Notes: a model not told the origin generated them from the sequence alone. Counted from the stretch's first letter, positions 38,947 to 49,498 are shown. The stretch is DNA of 64,000 nucleotides from Paenirhodobacter hankyongi (GCF_003664585.1 NZ_RCHI01000001.1:1-64000), one strand, 5' to 3'. Numbers and translations: made by a program.

Positions 38947-39708
38947 ATGGCTCAGGACAAGCTCCTCAAAATTCACAACCTGCACAAATCCTATGGCGAT
39001 CTGGAGATCTTCAAGGGCCTGACGCTCTCGATGGACCGCGGCGACCGGCTGGTCATCATCGGCCCCTCGGGCGGCGGCAAGTCGACGCTTTTGCGCATCG
39101 TCATGGGGCTCGAGGACATCGTCGGCGGCGACATCTACATGGACGGCAAGCCCTATATCCTGCGCGACGGGGCGAAGACGAAGATCGACCGCAAGCTGCA
39201 GGCGCGCGTCGGCATGGTGTTCCAGCACTACACCCTGTTCCCGCATCTCGACATCCTGCGCAACCTCACCCTTGCCCCGGTGAAGACCCGCGGCATGTCG
39301 CGCGCCGAGGCCGAGGAAAAGGCGATGGGGCTGCTGACCCGCTTCGGGCTGGATGCGAAGGCCCGCGCCTATCCCTCGCAGCTGTCGGGCGGGCAGAAGC
39401 AGCGCGTTGCGATCGCCCGTGCGCTGATGCTCGATCCCGATCTGTTGCTGTTCGACGAGGTGACCTCGGCGCTCGACCCGGAACTCGTGGCCGAGGTCGA
39501 GGCGGTGATGATGGAGCTGGCCGAGGCCGGCATGCCGATGATGATCGTCACCCATGACATGCATTTCGCCCGCAACATCGCCAGCCGCGTGGTCTTTGCC
39601 GCCGGCGGCGTGGTGGTCGAGGACGGCCCGCCCGAGCAGGTGCTCGACGCCCCGCAGGTCGCCCGCACCCGCGAATTCGTCGAGCGCGTCTTCGCGAAGA
39701 AGAGGTGA
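38947..39708 (+). CDS. Amino-acid ABC transporter ATP-binding protein
   Basis: 253 residues, GlnQ/HisP type. Walker A GPSGGGKST, signature [14 protein letters not shown], Walker B LLLFDEVTSALDPE and H-loop VTHDMHFA are present. The ATG at 38947 with AAGGACG upstream was chosen over a longer frame to 38878 that overlaps the binding-protein stop. It powers the importer whose permeases follow 7 nt downstream. Confidence 0.94.
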   Translation: MAQDKLLKIHNLHKSYGDLEIFKGLTLSMDRGDRLVIIGPSGGGKSTLLRIVMGLEDIVGGDIYMDGKPYILRDGAKTKIDRKLQARVGMVFQHYTLFPHLDILRNLTLAPVKTRGMSRAEAEEKAMGLLTRFGLDAKARAYPSQLSGGQKQRVAIARALMLDPDLLLFDEVTSALDPELVAEVEAVMMELAEAGMPMMIVTHDMHFARNIASRVVFAAGGVVVEDGPPEQVLDAPQVARTREFVERVFAKKR

Positions 39709-39715
39709 GGGCGCG

Positions 39716-40384
39716 ATGAGCTACGATCTGCAGTTCTTCTACGTCTGGCAGAACCTCGACAAGCTGGGGCAGGGGCTTGTGGTCTCGCTCGAGCTCACGG
39801 GGCTTGCGAACCTGATCGGGCTGACGCTGGGCTTTGGCGTGGCGCTGCTCCTGCGGGCGAAAAGCGCGCTGCTGCGCGCGCCCGCCGCGGCGATGGTCGA
39901 GGTCTTTCGCTGCACCCCGGTGCTGGTGCAGGTGGTGTGGTTCTTCTACTGCGTGCCGATCCTGTTCAACCTGTTCATCGACCCGATGGTGATGGGGGTG
40001 CTGGCGCTTGGGGTGAACCTTGCCGCCTTCAACGCCGAGGGCTACCGCGCCGCGATCCAGTCCGTCCCGCGCGAGCAATATGACGCCTGCGCGGCGCTTG
40101 GCCTGACCGGATGGACCCGGATCCGCCATGTCATCCTGCCCCATGCCCTGCGCGCTGCGCTGCCGGTGCTGATGACGAATGGCATCACCATCTTCCAGCA
40201 AAGCGCGCTGGTCGCGCTCGTGGCGATTCCGGACCTGATGTACGCGGGCAAGATGCTCGCCACCGAGACCTATCGCCCGATCGAGACCTATACCGTCGTC
40301 GCGGCGATCTATTTCGCGATCTCGGCGCCGGTCTCGCTGATCGTGCAGCGCATCGAGGCGCGGTTCGACCGCGTCCAGGCCTGA
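39716..40384 (+). CDS. Amino-acid ABC transporter permease 1
   Basis: 222 residues of the HisM/GlnP family with about five helices. The EAA loop is FNAEGYRAAIQSVPREQYDA followed by LGLTGWTRIRHVILPHALR. GAAGAGGTGAGGGCGCG precedes the ATG. Pairs with the next gene to form a heterodimeric channel; the gap between them is 12 nt. Confidence 0.93.
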   Translation: MSYDLQFFYVWQNLDKLGQGLVVSLELTGLANLIGLTLGFGVALLLRAKSALLRAPAAAMVEVFRCTPVLVQVVWFFYCVPILFNLFIDPMVMGVLALGVNLAAFNAEGYRAAIQSVPREQYDACAALGLTGWTRIRHVILPHALRAALPVLMTNGITIFQQSALVALVAIPDLMYAGKMLATETYRPIETYTVVAAIYFAISAPVSLIVQRIEARFDRVQA

Positions 40385-40396
40385 GGAGGCGTTCCG

Positions 40397-41065
40397 ATGA
40401 TGCATTTCGACCCCATGGTTCCGTTCAAGTACTGGGACGCGCTGCTGATCGGGCTGTGGATGAGCCTGCGGCTGACGCTGATCTGCCTGGCCCTCGGCAT
40501 CGCGCTCGGCTTCCTCACCTCGCAGGCGCGGCGGTCGCGGTTCATGCCGCTGCGGGCGCTCGCCACCTTCTATGTCGAGCTGTTCCGCGGCACGCCGGTG
40601 CTGATCCAGCTGTTCTGGATCTTCTACTGCCTACCGCTGCTTCTGGGTTTCGAGCCGGGCAACTTCGCCTCGGCGGTGGTGGCGCTGACCCTCTATGCCG
40701 GGGCGATCACATCGGAGACCTTCCGCGCCAGCCTGAAGTCGATCCCGCGCGAGCAATATGACACCTGCCGCGCGCTCGGCATCACCGGGATGAGCCTCGC
40801 GCTCTGGGTGGTGCTGCCGCAGGCGCTCCTGCGCGCGATCCCGACGCTCTTGTCGAATGCGGTCGCGCTCTTCAAGGAAAGCGCGCTGATCTCGGCGGTC
40901 GGCATGGCGGATCTGATGTTCATCGGTTCCTCGATCTCGAACCGCACCGGGCGCCCGGTCGAGATGCTGACGGCGATCGCGGTGATCTATTTCGCCGTGG
41001 CCTTCCCGCTGACCCGCATCGTCGGCCGCGTCGAGGCGCGGATCCTGCGTCGCCTTGCTGTCTGA
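40397..41065 (+). CDS. Amino-acid ABC transporter permease 2
   Basis: 222 residues, same family and length as permease 1, with the EAA loop ITSETFRASLKSIPREQYDT and LGITGMSLALWVVLPQALLR. GAGGAGG precedes it by a good distance. Last gene of the transport operon; a LysR gene follows 70 bp later on the same strand. Confidence 0.93.
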   Translation: MMHFDPMVPFKYWDALLIGLWMSLRLTLICLALGIALGFLTSQARRSRFMPLRALATFYVELFRGTPVLIQLFWIFYCLPLLLGFEPGNFASAVVALTLYAGAITSETFRASLKSIPREQYDTCRALGITGMSLALWVVLPQALLRAIPTLLSNAVALFKESALISAVGMADLMFIGSSISNRTGRPVEMLTAIAVIYFAVAFPLTRIVGRVEARILRRLAV

Positions 41066-41135
41066 ACCGCAGAAAATGCTTGTCTCGGCGCGGGGGGCGG
41101 GCGAAAGCAGGCGCGATCTGCTCGGAGCCCTGCTG

Positions 41136-42056
41136 ATGAAAACCCCGCGCCGTTTTCTGCCGTCGCTGTCGCTGCTGCAGGCCTTCGAGGCTGCGGCCCG
41201 GTTGCAGTCGATCACCGGCGCCGCGCAGGAGCTGTCGCTGACGCAAAGCGCCGTGTCGCGGCAGATCCGGGCGCTCGAGGAACAGCTGGGCACCTGCCTG
41301 TTCCACCGCGAGAAGCAGACGATCCGGCTGACGCTGGGCGGGGCCTCCTATGCGCGCGAGGTGCGCGAGGCATTGCAGAAGATCTCGCAGGCCTCGATGA
41401 ACCTGCGCGCGAACCCGCATGGTGGCACGCTGTCGCTCGCCATCCTGCCCACCTTCGGCACGCGCTGGCTGGCGCCGCGGCTGCCGGGGTTTCTGGCGGC
41501 GAACCCGGGCATCACCATCAACCTTGTCACCCGGCTGACGCAGTTCGACTTCCGCAACGAGGCGGTCGATGCCGCGATCCATTTCGGCCGCACCGACTGG
41601 CCGGGTGCCGATTGCGTCTATCTGATGGGCGAGGATGTGGTGCCGGCCTGCGCGCCGGAGGTGCTGGAACGCTATCGCTTCGGCACGGCGGCCGATCTGC
41701 GCACGGCGCCGCTTCTGCACCTGACCTCGCGCCCCGACGCGTGGGAGCGGTATTTCCTGCGCCATGACGTCGATGCGCAGAACGTGCACGGGATGCTGTT
41801 CGACCAGTTCGCGACGGCGGCGCAGGCGGCCGCGGCGGGGCTGGGCGTGGCGCTGCTGCCGACCTTCCTCATCGACGACGAGATCGCGGCGGGGCGGCTG
41901 GTGCGGGCGCTTGATGCGCCGATGCGCTCGGAAGAGGCCTATTACCTGTGCTGGCCGCACGATCAGGACAGCTACGAGCCGCTGCAGGTGTTCTGCAAAT
42001 GGCTGACGGCCGAGACCCGCGCCTTCGAGGCGGCGCGGGCCGCTGCGGCGGGCTGA
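41136..42056 (+). CDS. LysR-type regulator (GcvA-like)
   Basis: 306 residues. Helix-turn-helix: LLQAFEAAARLQSITGAAQE then LSLTQSAVSRQIRALEEQLG; effector domain with ILPTFGTRWLAPRLPGFLA and IHFGRTDWPGA, as in the GcvA/AmpR branch. CGGAG precedes the ATG at 41136; a longer frame to 41055 overlaps the permease. Its position between the amino-acid transporter and the convergent D-amino-acid cassette suggests it controls one or both. The stop abuts the stop of the reductase gene (TGATCA). Confidence 0.9.
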   Translation: MKTPRRFLPSLSLLQAFEAAARLQSITGAAQELSLTQSAVSRQIRALEEQLGTCLFHREKQTIRLTLGGASYAREVREALQKISQASMNLRANPHGGTLSLAILPTFGTRWLAPRLPGFLAANPGITINLVTRLTQFDFRNEAVDAAIHFGRTDWPGADCVYLMGEDVVPACAPEVLERYRFGTAADLRTAPLLHLTSRPDAWERYFLRHDVDAQNVHGMLFDQFATAAQAAAAGLGVALLPTFLIDDEIAAGRLVRALDAPMRSEEAYYLCWPHDQDSYEPLQVFCKWLTAETRAFEAARAAAAG

Positions 42057-42995
42057 TCAGCCCGCCATCCGGTCATGGGCGAGGATCGCCGCGGCGAGAT
42101 CCTCGAGCCCCGAGCCCACCCCCTTGAACAGCGTGATCTCGCCCTCTGACCGGCGCGGGAACAGGTTCTCGCGGCACAGGGCGTCGAGCGTGCCCTCGAT
42201 GTCCGCAAGGCCGATCGCGCCCGAGGCGAGCGGCTGCGCGATGTCGCCGCTTTCCACCCGCGCGTGATCGGTGTCGAGGAAGATCCGCGCGCGGCGCATC
42301 ACCGCGTCATCGGCCTCGCGCATCTCCGGGGTGAAGGAGCCGATCAGGTCGATGTGCTGACCGGGGCGCAGCCAGTCGCCGCGGATCAGCGGCGCGCGGG
42401 CGAGCGTGGCGCAGGAGATCACATCGGTGCGCCCGACGGCGGCGGCGAGGTCGGTGACCGCCTGCGCCGCGATGCCCTCTGCACGCAGCTCGGCCGCCAG
42501 CGCCTCGGCCGAGGCCGCGGTGCGGTTCCAGACCTCGACCGTCTCGATCGGCAGCGCGGCGCGATAGGCCTGTGCAAGGTTCGCGCCGACCCGGCCGGCG
42601 CCGACGATCAGCTGGTGGCGGCTGTCGGGGCGGGCCAGGCGTTTCGCGGCCAGCGCCGAGGCCGCCGCGGTGCGCCGCGCCGTCAGCTCGCCGCCATCGA
42701 GGATCAGCGCATGCGCGCCGGTGCGCCGGTCGAACAGGATATAGCTCGAGGCGATCGCCGGCAGGCCGAGCGCGGCATTGCCCGGGTGCACGTTGACGAT
42801 CTTCACCCCGCCCCAGCCCTCCGCCTGCCACGCCGGCATCAGCAGCAGCACGTCTTCGGGGCCGCCGGGGGTGGTCATCAGGTGCTGGTGGCGCAGCGGC
42901 ACCTCGCCGCCGGCGCGAAAGCCGGCGTCGAGGGCCTCGATCAGCGCGTCGAAGGGCAGGGCGGCGCGGGTTTCCGCAAGGCTCAGGATCTTCAC
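42057..42995 (-). CDS. Ornithine cyclodeaminase/mu-crystallin family protein, likely cyclic-imine reductase
   Basis: 312 residues. NAD(P)-binding motif HQLIVGAGRVGANLA, substrate-side arginine/histidine region LRHQHLMTTPGG and GSFTPEMREADDAV. Family members deaminate ornithine to proline, or reduce Delta1-pyrroline- or Delta1-piperideine-2-carboxylate to L-proline or L-pipecolate (LhpI type). Placed 10 nt behind a D-amino-acid dehydrogenase that could supply such an imine, the reductase role is favoured. GTG start at 42995 with AGGAGAACGCCC upstream. Confidence 0.82.
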   Translation of the reverse strand: MKILSLAETRAALPFDALIEALDAGFRAGGEVPLRHQHLMTTPGGPEDVLLLMPAWQAEGWGGVKIVNVHPGNAALGLPAIASSYILFDRRTGAHALILDGGELTARRTAAASALAAKRLARPDSRHQLIVGAGRVGANLAQAYRAALPIETVEVWNRTAASAEALAAELRAEGIAAQAVTDLAAAVGRTDVISCATLARAPLIRGDWLRPGQHIDLIGSFTPEMREADDAVMRRARIFLDTDHARVESGDIAQPLASGAIGLADIEGTLDALCRENLFPRRSEGEITLFKGVGSGLEDLAAAILAHDRMAG

Positions 42996-43005
42996 GGGCG
43001 TTCTC

Positions 43006-44268
43006 CTATGCGGCCTCGAGCCAGCGCGCGCGGGCCGAGACGTCGCGCAGCGTCGGGGTTTCGCCGGTGAGGTGCTGGGCCAGGATCTCGCCCGCACCAA
43101 GGCTCATGGTCCAGCCGAGCTGGCCGTGTCCGGCGTTGATCCAGAGGTTGGCGAAGTCCTTCACCTTGCCCAGGAAGGGGGGGCCCGCGGGGGTGGTCGG
43201 GCGCAGGCCGGTCCAGAATTCGGGCGTCTCGAGGTCGACCGCCGCGCCGACGCTGCGCCGCACATAGTCATCGAGCAGCTTCACCCGCTCGGCCGGCAGG
43301 CTGCGGTCGCGCCCGGCGAATTCGGCAATCGCCGTCACCCGCAGCCGGTCGCCGTAATTGGCGACGGCCAGCAGCTCGGTCTCGTCGACGAAGGGCAGGC
43401 GCGGCACGCCGGCGGGGTCGGTGATCCGCCAGGTGCCGGAATAGCCCTTCACCGGGTAGATCGCCGGCGCAAAGCCGAGCGGACGGGTCAGGTCGGTGGT
43501 CTCGACCCCGGTTGCCAGCACGACCGCGCCGCAGGGCACGGGGCCGGCCGAGGTCTCGACCGCGACGATCTTGCCGTCGCGGCGGGTGAAGCCGGTGACG
43601 TCGGTGTCATAGTGGATCTCGACGCGGCCGGTTTCGGCCAGCCAGGCGGCGGTGCGGCGGGTGAAGAGGTGACAGTCGCCGACCGAGTCGATGTGGCTGA
43701 GCAGCCCGCCCGCCAGACGCTCGCGCATCGCCGCAAGCCCCGGCTCGCGCGCGATCAGCGCCGCGGGATCCAGCGCCTCGATCTCGCCGCCGGTGCCGAC
43801 CTTGGCGGCATAGCTGCGAAACTGCGCGCCGTCCTGAAACAGGTAGAGCGCGCCCTCGTGCCAAGTGGCGACGGGCAGGCCCATCTCGGTCTCGGCCGCC
43901 TTCAGCATGTCGCGGCTGAACCGCGCCAGCCGCCGCTCGCGGTCGCTGTTCACCGCATTGGCCGAGCCGGTGCAGTGGCGTAGGAAGTCGATCCCCCACC
44001 GCCACAGCGCCGGGTCCATCAGCCGGCTCACCCGCACCGCCGGTTCGCGACCGAGCAGCGCCCGGCCAAGCGCCGGGATCGCCGCGGGCTCGGCCCAGGC
44101 CTTGGCATGGCCCACCGCCATCATCCCGGCATTCCCGCGCGAGCACAGCTCGGCCGCGCCCGGCAACCGTTCGATCAACGTGACGCGCCGCCCGCGTTTC
44201 GCCAGGGCACGCGCCGTCATCGTGCCGATGACCCCCGCACCGATCACCACCACCCGGTCGTCTTGCAT
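43006..44268 (-). CDS. FAD-dependent D-amino-acid dehydrogenase (DadA-like)
   Basis: 420 residues. Dinucleotide-binding motif VVVIGAGVIGTMTARALAKR at the N-terminus; DAO-fold motifs GLRPTTPAGPPFLG and INAGHGQLGWTMSLGAG near the end. DadA-type enzymes oxidise D-amino acids to imino acids, passing electrons to the respiratory chain at the inner membrane. ATG at 44268 with AAGGAG. It lies between the regulator (10-nt gap) and the imine reductase (10-nt gap) in a three-gene minus-strand operon. Confidence 0.9.
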   Translation of the reverse strand: MQDDRVVVIGAGVIGTMTARALAKRGRRVTLIERLPGAAELCSRGNAGMMAVGHAKAWAEPAAIPALGRALLGREPAVRVSRLMDPALWRWGIDFLRHCTGSANAVNSDRERRLARFSRDMLKAAETEMGLPVATWHEGALYLFQDGAQFRSYAAKVGTGGEIEALDPAALIAREPGLAAMRERLAGGLLSHIDSVGDCHLFTRRTAAWLAETGRVEIHYDTDVTGFTRRDGKIVAVETSAGPVPCGAVVLATGVETTDLTRPLGFAPAIYPVKGYSGTWRITDPAGVPRLPFVDETELLAVANYGDRLRVTAIAEFAGRDRSLPAERVKLLDDYVRRSVGAAVDLETPEFWTGLRPTTPAGPPFLGKVKDFANLWINAGHGQLGWTMSLGAGEILAQHLTGETPTLRDVSARARWLEAA

Positions 44269-44278
44269 CTTTTTCTCC

Positions 44279-44896
44279 TTACGGGGTCTCGCGCAGGTCG
44301 CAGACCCACAGAACGATTGCCGGCTCCGCCTCCAGCGAGACCAGCGCATGCCCCATCGCACTGTCGAAGGCGAAGCTGTCGCCGGGGGCGAGGTCGACGG
44401 GGGCGTAATGTTCGGTGAAGACGCGCACGCGGCCGCTTTGCACCACCACCTGTTCCTGACCGGGGTGGGCTTGCAGCGTCTCGAATGCGTCCAGGCTGCG
44501 GGCGCGGATCTCGGCGCGGAAGACGAGGTAGGGCTTGCGGATCACGTCGTCGCACAGCAGTTCGAGCCGGTAATGCGGCGTCTCGATCACCCGCCCGTCG
44601 CCGGCCCGGGTCAGCGAGCGCCAGCCCGCGAGCCGCTTCATCGTGCCATAGCTGAGCAGTTCCTCGATGCCGGTGCCGAGGCCGCGGCAGATCTTCGCGA
44701 TCACCTCGAAAGTGGGCGAAAGCTGACCGCTTTCGATGCGCGACAGCGTCGCCGCCGAGACCCCGCTTTCCGTCGCCAGCGCGGTCAGGGTCAGCGCGCG
44801 GTCAAGCCGCATTGCCTTCAGGCTGGCGCCCAGCGAGGGCGCCGGCGCGGCGGCGGGGGCGGTTTCGGCACTGTCACGGATTTCGGTCTTCCACAT
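44279..44896 (-). CDS. XRE-family regulator with C-terminal cupin
   Basis: 205 residues. Helix-turn-helix at about 25-80 (ALTLTALATESGVSAATLSR, then ESGQLSPTFEVIAKI) and a cupin at about 130-200 (VVQSGRVRVFTEHYAPVDL, GDSFAFDSAMGHALV). Such proteins bind a small ligand through the cupin and control the adjacent catabolic genes. ATG at 44896 (MWKTEIRD) with AAAGGG; an earlier ATG at 44929 is possible. First gene of the operon with the D-amino-acid dehydrogenase and reductase. A dyad just upstream is a likely operator. Confidence 0.88.
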   Translation of the reverse strand: MWKTEIRDSAETAPAAAPAPSLGASLKAMRLDRALTLTALATESGVSAATLSRIESGQLSPTFEVIAKICRGLGTGIEELLSYGTMKRLAGWRSLTRAGDGRVIETPHYRLELLCDDVIRKPYLVFRAEIRARSLDAFETLQAHPGQEQVVVQSGRVRVFTEHYAPVDLAPGDSFAFDSAMGHALVSLEAEPAIVLWVCDLRETP

Positions 44897-44933
44897 GGCG
44901 GGCCCTTTCGTTGCGCCGAGCATGTGCAAGAAT

Positions 44934-44949
44934 TTTGCGGATACGCAAA
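44934..44949. promoter_or_regulatory. Operator-like dyad upstream of the XRE-cupin gene
   Basis: TTTGCG-GATA-CGCAAA, perfect 6-bp arms, 38 bp upstream of the regulator start, in the most AT-rich part of the region. Size and place suit a dimeric helix-turn-helix protein, most simply autoregulation. Confidence 0.45.
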
Positions 44950-45014
44950 TTATTTCCGGAACTGCGCGGGCGGAAATCGCCTCGGCCCGGCGGATCTGCC
45001 CAAGGATTGGGCGC

Positions 45015-46247
45015 TCATCCGCCCGGGGCGGCGGTGATGCGGCTGCCCTCGGCGATGCGCGCGCCGGGGAAGGCGATCACCTGCGCGCCCTCGGCCAGCC
45101 CCGCGGTGATCTCGGCGGCAAGGTCGGTCTGATGCCCGACGCTCACCACCTGTCGCCGCGCCCGCCCGTCCTCGGCGACGAAGACCGCCCAGGCCCCGCC
45201 GTCGCGGAACAGCGCCCCGATCGGCACCTGCAGCACCGCGGGCGCCTGCCAGGTCACCACCCGCACATAGACGCGATACTGATCGCCGAGCCCCGGCCGC
45301 GCCTCGGGCGGGGTGAGCAGGTCGAGCTTGAGATGCACCCGCTGCTCCTCGATGCCGAGGGCCGAGACCTTGGTGAAGGCGGCGGGCTCGATCTGGCGCA
45401 CCCGCGCGGCCAGTGTCTCGGTCCCGCCCCAACGCTCGACATGGGCGCTCGCCCCCGGCGGCACCCGCACCGCGTCCGAGGAGAGCAGATCCACCTCGAT
45501 CTCGAGATCGCCCAGATCGCCGAGCGTCATCAGCACATCGCCCGCCTGCACCGGCCGCGCGCTTTCGTTCGCAAGCTCGAGCACGGCGCCGCTCGCGGGA
45601 GCGCGGATCTCGATGCAGCAGGCGCTGCCGGCGCCATCCTCGCCCGGGCCGAGAAGCGCGGCCTGGCTGCGTGCCAGCGTCGCCTGTTGCAGGTCGACCG
45701 AGGATTGCGCCGCCTCGAGCGCGCTGCGGGCGACGGCGCGGGTGGTCGTCGCTTCTTCCAGCAGGTGCTGCGACACCCGGCCAAGCGCGGCCAGTGCCTC
45801 GTTGCGGGCATAATCGCTTTCCGCCTGCTCGAGATCGGCGCGGGCCTGCGCCAGCCGCGCGCGCGCCAGGGCGAGGGCCGCCTGCGCCTCGGCCACCGCG
45901 GCCTCGGCCCCGGCCCGCGCCCGGGCGTCGAGGAAGGCGGGTTCGAGCGGCTGGATCTGCGCGACGACGGTCTCGCCCGCCCGCACCGCATCGCCCACGG
46001 CGACCGGCGCGCGCAGGACCGTGCCGGCGAGCGGCGCCGTCACCTCGTAGCGGTCGCGCACCCGCGTCACCCCCTCGGCCGAGACCGTGACCTCCATCGG
46101 CGCGCGGGTGACGCGGGCCAGATCGACGGTGACCGGCTCGGGCCAGAACGCCCAGACCAGTGCGGCGGCGACAAGCAGACCGCTTGCGGCCCAGGTGAGG
46201 GAACGCGGGGCGAGGGAGTGGCGGGCGGGGCGGCGGGGGGGGATCAT
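45015..46247 (-). CDS. Periplasmic adaptor of the HlyD/MacA family
   Basis: 410 residues. One N-terminal membrane anchor (about 17-35, LTWAASGLLVAAALVWAFWP), a split biotinyl-lipoyl domain (YEVTAPLAGTVLRAPVAVGD and IEIRAPASGAVLELANES), and between them an alanine-rich coiled-coil hairpin (about 110-190). It would link the FtsX-like permease to an outer-membrane exit. Starts 1 nt after the permease stop. No outer-membrane channel gene is adjacent. Confidence 0.9.
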   Translation of the reverse strand: MIPPRRPARHSLAPRSLTWAASGLLVAAALVWAFWPEPVTVDLARVTRAPMEVTVSAEGVTRVRDRYEVTAPLAGTVLRAPVAVGDAVRAGETVVAQIQPLEPAFLDARARAGAEAAVAEAQAALALARARLAQARADLEQAESDYARNEALAALGRVSQHLLEEATTTRAVARSALEAAQSSVDLQQATLARSQAALLGPGEDGAGSACCIEIRAPASGAVLELANESARPVQAGDVLMTLGDLGDLEIEVDLLSSDAVRVPPGASAHVERWGGTETLAARVRQIEPAAFTKVSALGIEEQRVHLKLDLLTPPEARPGLGDQYRVYVRVVTWQAPAVLQVPIGALFRDGGAWAVFVAEDGRARRQVVSVGHQTDLAAEITAGLAEGAQVIAFPGARIAEGSRITAAPGG

Positions 46248-46248
46248 G

Positions 46249-48611
46249 TCATTCCCTCTGTTTCAGGGCGGTGGCGAGGCCGACGCGGTCAAGCCGGCGG
46301 CGCACGGCAAGGGCTGCGACAAGGGCCGAGACGGTGGCGATCAGCGCCGCCACGGCATAGGTGCGGCGCGCGATCACCAGCGGGATGCGCACGACATCGG
46401 TCGAGAAGCCCTCGGCGATCAGTGCGGCGAAACCGTAGCCGCCCAGCAACCCGGGCGGGATGGCGAGGAGCGTGAGCAGCATGAGTTCCCCCACCAGCAC
46501 GGCGCCGACCTCGGCCCGGCTGAAGCCGAGCACGCGCAGGCTGGCAAGTTCATAGGAGCGTTCCGACAGCCGGATGCGCGCGGCATTGTAGACGACGCCG
46601 ACGGTGATCAGCACGCCCAGCACGGCATAGATGCTGACCGAGCGGGTCAGGTTCTCGTTCAGCGTGGCGTCGAACTGGCGCTGGACGTCGGGCCAGAACA
46701 GCGTGCCGGCGATCGCCGGGGTGGCCTTCACCGCACGGTCGAACTCGGCCAGTCGGTCGGTGTCGAGCAGCAGGTCGATGCGGTTCACCTGTTCGGCCAT
46801 GCGCATCCGCGCGGCGAGGGCCGCGGCGGGGATGCTGGCGGTTTCGCCCAGATCCTGACGGATCACCCGGGTCACCGGAATTTCGTAGCTGTCGCGCGGC
46901 GGCGCAAGCAGGGTGACGGTGACGCTCTCGCCCGCGCGCAGATCAAGCTTTGTCGCAAGGCTTTCGGGCAGGGCAAGCCCGTCAACGGGCAGCGGCACGG
47001 CATGGCCCTCGGCATCGAGGGTCTGCACCAGCGTCGCCTCGGGGCTGCGCGCCTCAAGGAGCGTGCGTTCCGAGCGCGGCCCGTGGCTCAGCCGCACCGG
47101 CACGGCAAGCGCCCCCTCGGCGCGCAGCACGCCGGGCAGATGGGCCGCATCCTCGATCACCGAGCGCGGCGCGGTCTCGGCGAGCGTCAGGGTGACGCTC
47201 TGCCGGTTCGTCCGGCTGAAGGCGGCGTCGATCACCGAGGAGATCGCGTCATAGGTGAAGAAGCAGGCCACCAGCACCGCGATCGAGGCGGCGACGCCGA
47301 GCGAGGTGACCAGCGCCCGCCCCGGCCAGCGGGTGATCGCGCGCAGGATCATCATCGTTGTCTGCCGCAGGCCAAGCCGCACCGCCAGCGCGTCGATCTG
47401 GCCGCGGCGGAAGCGCGGCGGGGCGGGGGGCTGCATCGCCACCGCCGGGGCAAGCCGGGCCGAGCCGCGCACCGCGCGCAGCGCGCCCGCCACCACCGCG
47501 CCAAGCCCCATCAGCGCCGAAAGCGCGAAGCTTGCCGTGCCCGGGGTGTAGACGAGCCAGGGGAAGCGGTAGAAGCGGGTGTAAAGCGCCGTCAGCTCGG
47601 CGCCGAGCCACCAGCCCGCGCCCCAGCCGATCAGTACCCCGACCAGCCCGATGCCGGCGGCGAGTTTCAGGTAATGCAGCGCGATCTCGCGCCCGGTGAA
47701 GCCCATGGCCTTCAGAAGCCCGATCACTGGCCGTTCGAGCCCAATGAGCCGCCCCATCACCATGTTCACCAGAAAGGCCGAGACGATCAGGAAGATCGGC
47801 GGCAGGATCACCGCCATCGCGCCGAGCTGATCGAGCTCGCCCGAGAGGAACTGGTCCGAGCTTTGCAGGTCGCGGCCATAGGCGCCGGTGCCGCCCCAGG
47901 GGGCAAGCTGCCGGTCGAGCGCGTCGATCACCCGATCGCGCGAGGCGCCGCGGGTCAGGGTGAGGCTGAGGTCGTTGAAGGCGCCGGTCAGCCCCGCGGC
48001 GGCGGCGGCCGGCACCTCGCCCATCCAGATCACGCCATAGCGGCTGTCGTCGGGCATCAGCGAGCCGGGCCCGATCAGATAGACGAATTCGGGCGAGAGC
48101 ATCAGCCCGGTCACCCGCAGCTCGCGCCACTGCCCGTTCAGGATCGCGCCGAAACTGCTGCCGGGGAAAAGGCCGTTCGCCTCGGCAAAGCTTTCCGACA
48201 GCGCCACCTCGTCGGCGGCGCGCGGGTCGGGCAGGCGGCCGGTGCGCAGCACCGGGCGGTTCAGCACCGGCGCCCCCGCCTCGGGCAGCGAGACGAGCCG
48301 CGCCTGTGCCGGCTTCGTCTGCCCCGGCAGGTCAAGCACCACCTGCATCGAGATCCGTGCCTCGGCCTGCGCGACGCCCGGGATCGCGGCGATCTCGGCC
48401 AGCTGCCCCTTCGGCACGCGCGTCGCACTGGCGAAGACCTCGGCGAATTGCATGCGGTCGTAGAAGGATTGCCGCGCCAGCCGCAGCGAGCGTTCGGTGC
48501 CGGTCGCCAGCACCAGCACCATCACCCCGCAGCCAAGCACGAGGGCAATGGCGAGGGCCTGTGCCCAGATCCGGCGCAGATCGCGCAAAAGCTTGCGGTC
48601 GAGGGCGCGCA

Positions 48612-48612
<1 letters not shown>
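46249..48612 (-). CDS. FtsX-type ABC transporter permease, duplicated
   Basis: 787 residues. Two FtsX-like domains with about ten helices: an N-terminal anchor (ALAIALVLGCGVMVLVLATG), a large periplasmic domain, three helices (about 260-400), then a second set (TSLGVAASIAVLVACFFTYD and a C-terminal three-helix block). Such permeases work with LolD/MacB-type ATPases to move lipoproteins, peptides or drugs by mechanotransmission rather than channel transport. Its ATG overlaps the ATPase stop by 1 nt; the adaptor follows. The cargo is unknown. Confidence 0.9.
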
Positions 48613-49322
<710 letters not shown>

Positions 49323-49498
49323 GCGGTCTCCTCCTGTCCTGCGTCGATCATGCCATCAACCGGCCGCCCGCGCCTTGATCCCGCACAAGGCGCGGGCGGG
49401 TCGCGGCCGCCGTGGGGCGATGGGCCGCAGCCCCGCCCCTTGCCGCGGTCCGGGGCTTGCCCCACCTTTGCCTTCGGAACTTACGGAAGGAGGCTCCC

